Shown here: piece by piece, positions 36,388 to 45,260 of the stretch | How the letters are laid out: each line of letters opens with the position of its first letter | Numbering within the stretch: position 1 is the stretch's first letter | Assembly: GCF_017876575.1 (NCBI RefSeq) | Contig: NZ_JAGIOE010000001.1 | Span: 2,542,001-2,606,000, forward strand | Reading direction: 5' to 3' | Source of the DNA: Paeniglutamicibacter psychrophenolicus | GTDB lineage: Bacteria; Actinomycetota; Actinomycetes; Actinomycetales; Micrococcaceae | Length of the DNA stretch: 64,000 bases | The notes under the pieces: model-generated | Database searches by the model: none | The model's input: the letters and a program-made list of their open reading frames with translations, nothing else | What the model was told of the DNA's origin: nothing | Made by a program: the position numbers and the translations under genes

Positions 36388-37611
36388 TCAACGGCTTTCC
36401 GCGACCTGTTTCTCCAGCCATGTCCGGTAACGTTCAACGACCTCACGGTCCCGGCACAGACCACGCTCAATCCGTGAAATCGCGGTTGTCCAGCATCCCA
36501 AGGAGGAAGCTGCCACCACCTGCGTGAGGCCCAATGCCAGGCGCAGGGGACGTAGGTCATTGGTCAACGGGGTAGGCCTGGGATTCTTCATGACACGGAA
36601 GATTTCCCGGGCGACGTAGCGCTTCAGGCAGCGGATGATTTCCTTCTTGCTCAGGCCGTCCTCGGTGCGTTTGGCGACATATTCGCGCGTCCTGGGATCA
36701 TTGGCCATGCGCACGAGCACGATGCGGTAAAGCGAAGCGTTTGCTTGCCTGTCACCGCCGCGGGAGAGCCTGTGGCGGTTCGTTTTCCCCGAGGACGCCG
36801 GCACCGGCGCAACGCCGGCCAGGGCCGCGAAAGCGGCCTCGCTTTCCATGCGTTCGGGGTTGTCCCCGAAGGTCACCAGCAACTGGGACGCGACCACGGT
36901 GCCAACGCCGTTGACCTCCAGAAGCTCCGGGGCATGGGCGGACACGATGGCGGCCAACTCGGCGTCGGTCTCGGCGATTTCCTCGCTGAGAAACCGGTAC
37001 CGTGTGCCCATCCGCTTCAGCGTCAGCAGGGTCGCCACAACCGGGTCCGCAGGATCCCCGGAAGGCCTGCTCGCAGCCAAGGCCTTGGCCCGTGCCACGC
37101 TGGTCATGCCCCGATATCTGACTCTGACCTCCTCCGCTGCAGTGGTGAGGACTCCGCTGATCTGGTTCAGCAAGGCCGTGCGGGCCTTCATCGCGCTGGT
37201 GCGGGCGGTGCGCAGCACCCGCAACGCCTCGACGTACCCGTCACGCGTTTTGGGCGTGGAAGTGCCACGCTCCGCCAACACGGATTCAGCAGCCTGGTAG
37301 GCGTCCAAGGGATCTGACTTTCCGCGCAGTCGGCGCTCGGCGCGGTTGGGTCGGTTCACCTCCCTGACGGTGAATCCCTGGCCGGCCAGGACCCGGGCGA
37401 GCTCAGCCCCGTATGAGCCGGTTCCTTCGACGCCGACGGCAGTGACGGCACCGAAGCTAGTCAGGTAGGCGGCGATCTCCTGGTACCCGGATCCGACGGC
37501 CAGGAACTTGCGATCCCCGAGCCGTTTCCCGTAATCAGTGACGAGGGCAACGTGGTGGGTGTCGGCATGGGTATCGATGCCGGCGATGACTTTGTAGTTC
37601 TCATTTGTCAT
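36388..37611 (-). CDS. IS110-family transposase, copy A
   Basis: The 407-residue recombinase has the N-terminal RuvC-like DEDD domain (VIAGIDTHADTHHVALV, GVEGTGSYGAELARVL, RRLRGKSDPLDAYQAA) and the C-terminal transposase_20 domain with the catalytic serine region (GVAPVPASSGKTNRHRLSRGGDRQAN). IS110 enzymes use a bridge RNA from the element's own flank to pick target and donor. The frame is intact. An identical copy in the opposite direction is at 39649-40872. Confidence 0.95.
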   Translation of the reverse strand: MTNENYKVIAGIDTHADTHHVALVTDYGKRLGDRKFLAVGSGYQEIAAYLTSFGAVTAVGVEGTGSYGAELARVLAGQGFTVREVNRPNRAERRLRGKSDPLDAYQAAESVLAERGTSTPKTRDGYVEALRVLRTARTSAMKARTALLNQISGVLTTAAEEVRVRYRGMTSVARAKALAASRPSGDPADPVVATLLTLKRMGTRYRFLSEEIAETDAELAAIVSAHAPELLEVNGVGTVVASQLLVTFGDNPERMESEAAFAALAGVAPVPASSGKTNRHRLSRGGDRQANASLYRIVLVRMANDPRTREYVAKRTEDGLSKKEIIRCLKRYVAREIFRVMKNPRPTPLTNDLRPLRLALGLTQVVAASSLGCWTTAISRIERGLCRDREVVERYRTWLEKQVAESR

Positions 37612-37875
37612 GATGGATGGAGCTCCTCTGAAACCGGTAAAGCAACAGGGTGGGCTCGTGTTGTCCAGCCGGGCAGACAGGACGGCGAGGGGACCTCTGG
37701 ATCAGGCTCCTATGAAGTCATGTCCGGCCGGGCAGCACGCTTGGTGCTGGCCACCAGCCGGCGGACTGATCATTATCAAGACAACCCGTAAGGGTGTCAG
37801 TCTCAAGAAGGGTCACACCGGGCTGATGGCCTATTACCATCATCGCCGTCTCAAGAGATCGGTGACAGTTCTGCC
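37612..37875 (-). ncRNA. Probable IS110 bridge RNA region, copy A
   Basis: About 260 non-coding bases upstream of the transposase hold several inverted repeats. Family knowledge places the bridge RNA of IS110-group elements in the 5' non-coding end. A diverged relative at 48490-48690 keeps blocks such as AGTCCGCCG and the end TTTCAGAGGAGCTCCATCCA. Guide loops were not defined. Confidence 0.5.
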
Positions 37876-37901
37876 TCAGGACACCGGTGACAGTTGATGC
37901 A

Positions 37902-39287
37902 TCAGGACTTCGGTGACAGTCGCCCTGAATCCCGGTCCCTGCCAAGGACCGGGCGGGACTTGGAGATGCCGACGTAGGCCGTGCCTTTCGGCGGCCAGGC
38001 ATAGTCGGCAACGACTTCCCCTTCGGTGTTGGCGAAGATGACGCCGTCGTCATCCCAGCTCGCAATGACGTTTCGTCCGCCCATCGATGCGGTCAGGGAG
38101 AATATGGTTCGTCCGATGTTGACGACGCCGTTGGAATAGGCCGTCAGCGTCCGGCTCCCGGCGCCGGAGGGCTGGATGATGCTGCCGGTGACCCGCTCCG
38201 GCCCAACGGTCGCCGGCGCCCCTTCGTTCACCGTGCCGGCGGTGGAAGCGGCGGCTTCCTGCTCCGCCGCTGCCGTCAGGCGTTGGGCAATGCCCAGGGT
38301 TCTTGCCTCGGGGACATTGGCCTCCGGAGGGATCGGGCTGGGCCGGGGTTCCTCGGCCACGGGCGTGGCATCCCATGACCGCTGTGGGGTGATGCGCCCG
38401 GGCAGTCCCTGGTGCGGGCGCTCGGTGTTGTAGATGTGGTCGAATTGGTCCACCTGGGCCTGGAGCTCCGCGTGGGACCGGGCCAGGGGCTGCTTGTCCA
38501 GCCAGCGGAAAAGGGTCTGGTGGAAGCGCTCGTTCTTCCCCTGGGTGGTGGGCTTGTACGGCTTGCCGGTGATCGCCTTGACCCCGAGCGAGGTCACGTA
38601 GGCGACCAGTTGCCCTTCGACCCCGCGCCGCGAGGGGTTGAGCGCGGCGCCGTTGTCCGTGAGAAGCCGCTGTGGCACCCCGCGGGCGGCGATGCCCTTT
38701 TGCACGACCGCGATGGCCGCCTCGCTGGTCTCCCCGGAGGCCACGTGGGTGGCGACGGCAAGGCGCGAATGGTCGTCCTGCAGCTGGAAGATCACGCACT
38801 TGCGTCCGCCGGCGAGCACGTACTCGGTGGCGTCCAGCTGCCAGCAGGCGTTTGGCGCCGGGTAGACGAACCGGCGGTACGAGGCCCGGGGTTTCTTGTT
38901 CGGCTCGGACCGTGCCACGTTTTTCTCGCGGAAGATCCGGGCCAGCGAGGCCACGGAGGGGGCCTGCATCCCCAGGGACAGCATCTTGTCGTGCACGCTG
39001 ATCGGTCCGTGGTCCAGCCCGGAGGATTCCAGGGCGGCCCGGACCTGCAGCGCCTCCTGCTTGCGCTCCTCGGTGAGCTGCGTGGGCGAGGCCTTCGGGC
39101 GGCGGGAACGTGGCTCCAGGGCCGCGGCCTGGCCCTCGTCGCGTGCCCGGGCCCGGATCGCGTAGAACGTCTTGCGGGTGATCTCGTGCTCGGCGCAGAA
39201 CGTGGTCACCGACCCGCGTGGTGCGTCCTCGGGCCATTGGGCGATCGCCAGGCGGATACGGGCATTGACAGGCTCATTCTTGTTCAC
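37902..39287 (-). CDS. IS481-family transposase with C-terminal extension
   Basis: The 461-residue protein has an N-terminal HTH (TRKTFYAIRARARDEG), an rve integrase core with WQLDATEYVLAGGRKCV, LLTDNGAALNPSRRG and GKPYKPTTQGKNERFHQTL, and about 130 further C-terminal residues forming a beta-rich domain (GVVNIGRTIFSLTASMGG). The extension is shared by a decayed relative at 53.8-55.2 kb. The gene lies between the two IS110 copies and its frame is intact. Confidence 0.92.
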   Translation of the reverse strand: MNKNEPVNARIRLAIAQWPEDAPRGSVTTFCAEHEITRKTFYAIRARARDEGQAAALEPRSRRPKASPTQLTEERKQEALQVRAALESSGLDHGPISVHDKMLSLGMQAPSVASLARIFREKNVARSEPNKKPRASYRRFVYPAPNACWQLDATEYVLAGGRKCVIFQLQDDHSRLAVATHVASGETSEAAIAVVQKGIAARGVPQRLLTDNGAALNPSRRGVEGQLVAYVTSLGVKAITGKPYKPTTQGKNERFHQTLFRWLDKQPLARSHAELQAQVDQFDHIYNTERPHQGLPGRITPQRSWDATPVAEEPRPSPIPPEANVPEARTLGIAQRLTAAAEQEAAASTAGTVNEGAPATVGPERVTGSIIQPSGAGSRTLTAYSNGVVNIGRTIFSLTASMGGRNVIASWDDDGVIFANTEGEVVADYAWPPKGTAYVGISKSRPVLGRDRDSGRLSPKS

Positions 39288-39384
39288 CCGTCATTCTTCA
39301 TGCCCGCGCCCTGCCGGTCAAAGCCACATTAACCGCAGGGAAGTGTCACCACCAAGACCCCCGGAAGTGTCACCGATGTGCTGG

Positions 39385-39648
39385 GGCAGAACTGTCACCG
39401 ATCTCTTGAGACGGCGATGATGGTAATAGGCCATCAGCCCGGTGTGACCCTTCTTGAGACTGACACCCTTACGGGTTGTCTTGATAATGATCAGTCCGCC
39501 GGCTGGTGGCCAGCACCAAGCGTGCTGCCCGGCCGGACATGACTTCATAGGAGCCTGATCCAGAGGTCCCCTCGCCGTCCTGTCTGCCCGGCTGGACAAC
39601 ACGAGCCCACCCTGTTGCTTTACCGGTTTCAGAGGAGCTCCATCCATC
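39385..39648 (+). ncRNA. Probable IS110 bridge RNA region, copy B
   Basis: It has the same sequence as the flank of copy A, here on the plus strand, ending at the ATG of the transposase. Both copies would make the same guide RNA and so have the same target, which fits their insertion at equivalent sites in the two ends of the IS481 element. Confidence 0.5.
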
Positions 39649-40872
39649 ATGACAAATGAGAACTACAAAGTCATCGCCGGCATCGATACCCATGCCGACA
39701 CCCACCACGTTGCCCTCGTCACTGATTACGGGAAACGGCTCGGGGATCGCAAGTTCCTGGCCGTCGGATCCGGGTACCAGGAGATCGCCGCCTACCTGAC
39801 TAGCTTCGGTGCCGTCACTGCCGTCGGCGTCGAAGGAACCGGCTCATACGGGGCTGAGCTCGCCCGGGTCCTGGCCGGCCAGGGATTCACCGTCAGGGAG
39901 GTGAACCGACCCAACCGCGCCGAGCGCCGACTGCGCGGAAAGTCAGATCCCTTGGACGCCTACCAGGCTGCTGAATCCGTGTTGGCGGAGCGTGGCACTT
40001 CCACGCCCAAAACGCGTGACGGGTACGTCGAGGCGTTGCGGGTGCTGCGCACCGCCCGCACCAGCGCGATGAAGGCCCGCACGGCCTTGCTGAACCAGAT
40101 CAGCGGAGTCCTCACCACTGCAGCGGAGGAGGTCAGAGTCAGATATCGGGGCATGACCAGCGTGGCACGGGCCAAGGCCTTGGCTGCGAGCAGGCCTTCC
40201 GGGGATCCTGCGGACCCGGTTGTGGCGACCCTGCTGACGCTGAAGCGGATGGGCACACGGTACCGGTTTCTCAGCGAGGAAATCGCCGAGACCGACGCCG
40301 AGTTGGCCGCCATCGTGTCCGCCCATGCCCCGGAGCTTCTGGAGGTCAACGGCGTTGGCACCGTGGTCGCGTCCCAGTTGCTGGTGACCTTCGGGGACAA
40401 CCCCGAACGCATGGAAAGCGAGGCCGCTTTCGCGGCCCTGGCCGGCGTTGCGCCGGTGCCGGCGTCCTCGGGGAAAACGAACCGCCACAGGCTCTCCCGC
40501 GGCGGTGACAGGCAAGCAAACGCTTCGCTTTACCGCATCGTGCTCGTGCGCATGGCCAATGATCCCAGGACGCGCGAATATGTCGCCAAACGCACCGAGG
40601 ACGGCCTGAGCAAGAAGGAAATCATCCGCTGCCTGAAGCGCTACGTCGCCCGGGAAATCTTCCGTGTCATGAAGAATCCCAGGCCTACCCCGTTGACCAA
40701 TGACCTACGTCCCCTGCGCCTGGCATTGGGCCTCACGCAGGTGGTGGCAGCTTCCTCCTTGGGATGCTGGACAACCGCGATTTCACGGATTGAGCGTGGT
40801 CTGTGCCGGGACCGTGAGGTCGTTGAACGTTACCGGACATGGCTGGAGAAACAGGTCGCGGAAAGCCGTTGA
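39649..40872 (+). CDS. IS110-family transposase, copy B
   Basis: It is identical in all 407 residues to the product of 36388-37611, with GAGGAG upstream of the ATG. Perfect identity indicates recent duplication. Recombination between the two copies would invert the IS481 gene between them. Confidence 0.95.
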   Translation: MTNENYKVIAGIDTHADTHHVALVTDYGKRLGDRKFLAVGSGYQEIAAYLTSFGAVTAVGVEGTGSYGAELARVLAGQGFTVREVNRPNRAERRLRGKSDPLDAYQAAESVLAERGTSTPKTRDGYVEALRVLRTARTSAMKARTALLNQISGVLTTAAEEVRVRYRGMTSVARAKALAASRPSGDPADPVVATLLTLKRMGTRYRFLSEEIAETDAELAAIVSAHAPELLEVNGVGTVVASQLLVTFGDNPERMESEAAFAALAGVAPVPASSGKTNRHRLSRGGDRQANASLYRIVLVRMANDPRTREYVAKRTEDGLSKKEIIRCLKRYVAREIFRVMKNPRPTPLTNDLRPLRLALGLTQVVAASSLGCWTTAISRIERGLCRDREVVERYRTWLEKQVAESR

Positions 40873-40894
40873 CAACAATAGGAGCATCATAACA

Positions 40895-40989
40895 ACGTAG
40901 TGGGCCAACTCCATGCTGTATGCCGGATAATGCTCGACTGCATCCCTGCTGGTGCAGCCACCGTAAATAAATACACGTTTTTTCCCCAT
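40895..40989 (-). pseudogene. DUF6270-domain gene, 5' part
   Basis: From ATG 40989 the frame gives MGKKRVFIYGGCTSRDAVEH and YPAYSMELAHYV, the N-terminal GSCxSRD-like motif of DUF6270 proteins, then enters the 16-bp repeat where the composite element begins. It continues at 36366. Confidence 0.8.
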
Positions 40990-41150
40990 CAGATGATGCT
41001 ATCCATCGGGGTGCTAGCGCAGAACTCGCTAGAGGCGATTTTGGTTTAAGTTACAACAATCGCTAGAACTCAAGGATACTGAACATCTGTCACCTTTGGC
41101 CCCGTGCTTCACGCTTCCAAAGTTCCGGTCGACCAAGCTGCGGCTCACCT

Positions 41151-41185
41151 GGGTGTGGCACGACCGATAAGGCCGCGCCACACCC
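41151..41185. terminator. Hairpin between SGNH and DUF6270 genes
   Basis: GGGTGTGGC (41151-41159) pairs with GCCACACCC (41177-41185) around a 17-nt loop. No T-run follows, so it may be a processing or weak termination site. Nothing else is recognised between 40990 and 41232. Confidence 0.5.
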
Positions 41186-41232
41186 AACTACGCGGCGACG
41201 ACTGGCCGACCAATCGCCGCTTCCATATCCGC

Positions 41233-42472
41233 CTAGCCCGCGGTGAACAGGTGGATGCCGTCTGCGTCGTAGGCCGGGTTAAGCGTCTTGTCGTCCAATG
41301 AGACCGCGGCCGACATGTCGAACACATCCCGGAAGATCGGGCTCTTCTTCATCCAGGCGTTGTACTCCCGGCGGCGGATCTCCGGTTCCCCCGTCACGGC
41401 AGTCCGCGGGGGAACCGTGCAGCCGAAGACGTTCGGCGATACGTGCTTGCGAAGCAATGCCACGCAGGCGGTCGTCTGGTCGATGCATGCCTGCAGCGTC
41501 GGCGTGGTCCCGGCGAAGATCAGGTTCGATCCCATGGCCATGAACACCGCGTCGGCCAGGACGATGTCTTTGCCGTACGGCGCCCACTTCTTTCCGAGGG
41601 GATCCAGCCACGCGTCGAACTGGTCGCCCGAGTGGGACCAGTGCATCGGCACGTATCCACGTGGGCGGCAGTACTGGTCCAGCCAGGAGTCGTACAAGAC
41701 CCGAGTCGCCGAGACGCCGCTGCTCAGGCTGTCCCCGAATACGGCTACCTTGGGCTTCGACGCCGGGACCTCGACCTCGAGGTAGATGAAGAACGGGAGC
41801 GTATTCGTGGCCGCCGCAGTACCCGTGATGGCGTTCGCCGCAGATGCCCCGGTGAACCCGTAGCCGGTGTTGTTCTGCACGGTGCCGGCGGAAGACCACC
41901 CGAAGGCCACGAGCGCCTCTGTGCCCGCCGTCCCGGCCGGGAGATTCACCCACTCGGACTTGAATCCGTCTGTTCCGGTGGAGCCGGCAGCCGAAACCAA
42001 CGTCCACGCGCTTGACTGCGAGGCGCCGCCGTTGTGGCGCCCGATGTTCACATTGGTGATGGTTGCTGCCGCGTCGTCGGCCATGTTGTAGCGAGGGTTC
42101 CAGTTCCGCACGCACAGCCGTACCCGCGTCGTCCCGACTGGCACCTGGTGAAGGGCACGGACGAAGCCCTGCCCGGTTGCGGAGGAACCACTGAAGCCCG
42201 TGGTGCAGGAAATTGCCGACTGCGCCAGGGAGCCCGGCGAGGCAGGCGCGAGGCCTTGGGACTGGGTCGGGTCGCTGTGGTGGTCGGTGCGACGCCACTC
42301 CGACCACACGAGTCCGTTGGCGTACATCGACCGCTGCCAGTTCTATTCGTTCGGGGCAGCGCCGCGTTGGATCTGCACCACCGAGGTTCCGATGGGAAGG
42401 ATCTCAAACGAGCTCACTGCGGCGATGGGGAAACCTAGTTCTTTCGCCAGTGCTCCACCGAGGATGGAGTAA
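41233..42472 (-). pseudogene. SGNH-hydrolase phage tail protein, IS5-split and with in-frame stop
   Basis: The main part has a beta-rich N-terminal domain and an SGNH esterase domain with VAVFGDSLSSGVSATR (catalytic Ser block) and DADGIHLF (Asp-His block). Such domains occur on actinophage tail fibres and are thought to act on host glycans. The true start is ATG 43488 beyond the IS5 element (MS, then YSILGGALAKELGFPIAAV after removal). A TAG at 42343-42345 interrupts the frame before NWQRSMYANGLVWSEW. The gene therefore carries two lesions. Confidence 0.8.
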
Positions 42473-43480
42473 GAAAATGCGCAAAATAGGCGCCCACCAC
42501 AGCACCAACACTCCACACGTCAGCGTCATTAAGCGGACAACCGACGTCATTAATCAAGAAGGCAGGCACGACTCCTGTTAAACATGTTTTCGACCAAGAA
42601 AACGTTTGACCAGGAGAATCGTGCCTGCCCTTCCATCATTCCTTATCGAACCACTCTGGTGCCAATTCGAGGCACTGATCCCTCCCGTTGAAGACCATCA
42701 CCCGCTGGGCTGCCACCGCCCACGGATCACTGATCGCGTGGTCTTCGACAAACTCGTCCAGGTACTCGTCTTGGGTGCCTCCTACGAGAAGATCAGCGAC
42801 ACCGGCTGCTCCGCCACCACCATTCGGCGGCGGCGCGACGCCTGGATCGACGCCGAAATCTTCACCACCCTGGAGCAGATCTGTCTGGAGGCCTACGACA
42901 GGATCGTCGGGCTGGAACTGGAGAATCTCATCGTGGACGGGTGCATCGTCAAGGCCCCGTGCGGCGGGGAAATGGCCGGAAAATCCCCGGTGGACCGCGG
43001 CAAACTCGGCACCAAGCGCTCCGTGCTCACCGACGGCAAGGGCATCCCGCTGGGGGTCGTGGCCGCACCGGCCAACCGCCACGATTCCCCGCTGCTACGC
43101 CCCACCCTGGAGAAACTCTCTCGGTTCGGGTTCCACCTGCCACCGCGGATCACCGTGCATCTGGACGCCGGCTACGACAGCGGCAAGACCCGCACCCTGC
43201 TCACCGCGCTCGGGTGCGAATGGGTGATCAGCACCAGCGGTGAGCCGCTGCAGGCCGGGGCCCGCTGGGTCGTCGAGCGGACCAACGCCTGGCACACTCG
43301 GGGCTTCAAGAAACTACTGATCTGCACCGAACGCAAAGCCAAAGTCATTGATGCAATGATCAGCTTCGCCAACAGCATCATCGTCCTGCGGCGCCTGATC
43401 CGCGAGGCTTGGTATACCCAACGCTGGGACGCCAGGCCCAAGCGAAGGCCCTAACGCTCAGGGCCTATTGGCGGATTTTC
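42473..43480 (+). mobile_element. IS5-family (IS1031-type) insertion sequence
   Basis: Its 1008 bp begin GAAAATGCGCAAAATAGGC and end with the related inverse (GCGGATTTTC). A 3-bp TAA repeat flanks it (42470-42472 and 43481-43483), the TNA duplication of the IS1031 group. It sits three codons into the SGNH gene. Confidence 0.85.
42621..43454 (+). CDS. IS5-family transposase
   Basis: The 277-residue DDE enzyme has the first acidic residue in NLIVDGCIVKAPCGGE, the second in VHLDAGYDSGKTRTLL and the final ERTNAWHTRGFKKLLICTER. GTG 42621 is chosen as start because AGGAG lies four bases upstream, although an in-frame TTG at 42606 is possible. A 19-bp imperfect inverted repeat (42559-42577 with 42611-42632) covers this ribosome-binding site and start. 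Confidence 0.9.
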   Translation: MPALPSFLIEPLWCQFEALIPPVEDHHPLGCHRPRITDRVVFDKLVQVLVLGASYEKISDTGCSATTIRRRRDAWIDAEIFTTLEQICLEAYDRIVGLELENLIVDGCIVKAPCGGEMAGKSPVDRGKLGTKRSVLTDGKGIPLGVVAAPANRHDSPLLRPTLEKLSRFGFHLPPRITVHLDAGYDSGKTRTLLTALGCEWVISTSGEPLQAGARWVVERTNAWHTRGFKKLLICTERKAKVIDAMISFANSIIVLRRLIREAWYTQRWDARPKRRP

Positions 43481-43512
43481 TAAGACATTAATAATTCCAA
43501 GGACCACGGGCC

Positions 43513-44732
43513 GTGTTAAATAGTACGGGCGCAGGCGATGCTGCGTCGACCCTGTTCAACCTTGACGACTATGCGGTGCTCGGCGTGGACGGGGCCGGCG
43601 ATTCCCGCTCGGTGCTGGTGGAACCCCGCAACCCCGAGGCACCGTGCCCCGCCTCCGGGGTGTTCTCCACCCGGATCCAGGCCCGGCCCGTGCACCGGGT
43701 CAAGGACGTGGCCTGCGGCGGCAGGGGCCTGGAGGTCCTGGTCAGGAAACGGCGCCTGGTCTGCCAGGAAGAGGCCTGCCCGAAGCGGACCTTTGTGCAG
43801 GTCACCGACTAGACCCCCTTGTGCTCCAGGTTGACCGCCAGGCTGGTCGGGGAATCGTGGAGGACGCCGTTCGCGAGCTGCGCGCGGTCACTGGGATCGC
43901 CAAGGCTCACGGTGTCTCCTGGCCCACCATCATGCGCAAGCTCCTGGTCACCGAGCAGATCGTCCTAGTCGTGGACCAGCGCCTGGTGCGCCGCATCGGC
44001 GTGGACGAGCTCCGCTTCCGACGCGTCCGTTTCGTGCTGGGCACCACCGGGAAAATGATGCGGGTCGAGCCGCGGTCGATCGTGTTCACGGACCTGGACA
44101 CCGGCACGATCCTTGACATCGTGGACGGGCGTCGCGGCAAGGCCGTGACCAGTTGGATGTCCCAGCGCCCCGATTCTTGGAAGCGAAACATCGAATTCGT
44201 GGCCATGGGCATGTCCGCGGAATTCCGCAACTCCCTTCCAGCGGCCCGGATTTCCTTGGACCATTTCCACATCATCCAGCGTGCCAACCAGATGATCACC
44301 GCCGTGCGCAGGCACCGCTCCCACGACACCCACGGCCGCCGTGGAAAGATGACCGACCCGGCCTACAAATACCGGAAACTCCTGACCTGCAACATCGCGA
44401 TGCTCTCCCTCCAACAGACGGAGCGGCTCAAGGAAGTCCTGGCATCGGATGCCCAACTCGGGGTCGTCTATGCCATCAAGGAACACGCCCGGGAACTGTT
44501 GAAAACGCGGGATCGGGATGCCGTCGCCACGGGGTGGGCGAAGCTGGAGGCCTCCGTGAAGGCCACAGGCATGCACGAGGCCAAGTCCCTGTTCCGCACC
44601 TTCACGGCGTGGAAGGAGGAGCTGGAGACCTTCTGTCTGACCCGACTCACCAACGCCCGCAGCGAGGCCGCCAACCTCACCGCCAAGAACATCAAAGGGA
44701 TCGGCCGAGGCTACGTCAACCACCACAGCTAA
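43513..44732 (+). pseudogene. ISL3-family transposase, frameshifted and truncated
   Basis: The first part (to TAG 43812) has the N-terminal zinc-ribbon region (CPASG, VCQEEACPKRTF). After a shift near 43812-43840 the rest gives GVSWPTIMRKLL, IGVDELRFRRVRFVLG, SLDHFHIIQRANQMIT and TNARSEAANLTAKNIKGIGRG. It then stops at NHHS, short of the usual C-terminus. Terminal repeats were not found. Confidence 0.82.
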
Positions 44733-45260
44733 CGATGACGGATATTGTTGTAAACGGCCCGCCTGCGGCCGTGCTGAACACCCGGTCACCACGCTTAAAA
44801 TCGGAGAGCCCGATTGCCCTAACAGGCCTGTAGTCAGAGGGGACCGAAATGAGGCCGGGTCGGTGTTCTATTTGCAGGTCCGTAGTGCAGAAGTTTTCCC
44901 GGCGGACTACGCGCTTATTGGATGTAAGTGGTGAGTCCTGGCCACCAATGGACTTTGGCACTCCGGATGCTACGACAGTCTTACGCATGCGGATTCATGG
45001 TCCCGGGCCCATGAGTTCTTGCCGGTATGGTGGGACGCATAGTGGCAGCTCTCCGGATTAGCCAGGGCCAACTATGAGATTCTGTGCGGGCGGGGGAGAT
45101 TGTCGTTGTCCTGGAAGACTCCTCAATGAAGTGAGTCTGAAATTCTCAAAGTCCAAAACGAAACGAACTTGCCACGTCTGTTGCAGGAGCAGTTCACCTG
45201 AAGTCCCGTTCTGGTGCCCTTTCGGTTTGCAAAGGGATGAAACGCACAGCATAGGATTGA
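44733..45260. other. Intergenic region with no supported gene
   Basis: It contains the promoter side of the NYN gene and the degraded right side of the ISL3 relic. A 70-codon plus frame at 44849-45061 with CSIC near its start has no ribosome-binding site and no family match that I recognise. Confidence 0.4.

Larger units (their letters stand above)
36370..37875 (-). repeat. Left 1506-bp inverted arm (IS110 copy A)
   Basis: It matches 39385-40890 in reverse complement over the whole coding region (identical 407-residue proteins), the 3' flank (GGAGCATCAT end) and about 260 bases of 5' flank. Identity stops at the IS481 terminal repeats. I read it by eye, so scattered mismatches could have been missed. 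Confidence 0.85.
39385..40890 (+). repeat. Right 1506-bp inverted arm (IS110 copy B)
   Basis: This is the reverse-complement partner of 36370-37875. Its inner end stops at the same IS481 terminal motif (GGCAGAACTGTCACC) as the left arm. Confidence 0.85.
36367..40894. mobile_element. Composite IS110-IS481-IS110 element with 16-bp target repeat
   Basis: The 16-bp sequence ACGTAGTGGGCCAACT occurs on both sides (36351-36366 and 40895-40910), and joining across it restores the DUF6270 frame. The insert carries an IS110 copy at each end in opposite orientation and an IS481-family transposase gene between. The junctions have 3 or 4 unmatched bases (GTG, AACA) between the repeat and the IS110 arms. 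Whether the three parts moved as one unit is inferred from the shared duplication. Confidence 0.8.

Noticed and set aside
34564-43488. Stop-codon reassignment in the prophage
   Set aside because: The other genes in the window use TAA, TAG and TGA normally, and two different stop codons are involved. Mutation is the simpler reading, although suppression is mentioned as an alternative.
44849-45061. 70-codon frame with CSIC motif
   Set aside because: No ribosome-binding site, no second metal-binding cysteine pair at plausible spacing, and it lies in decayed DNA.
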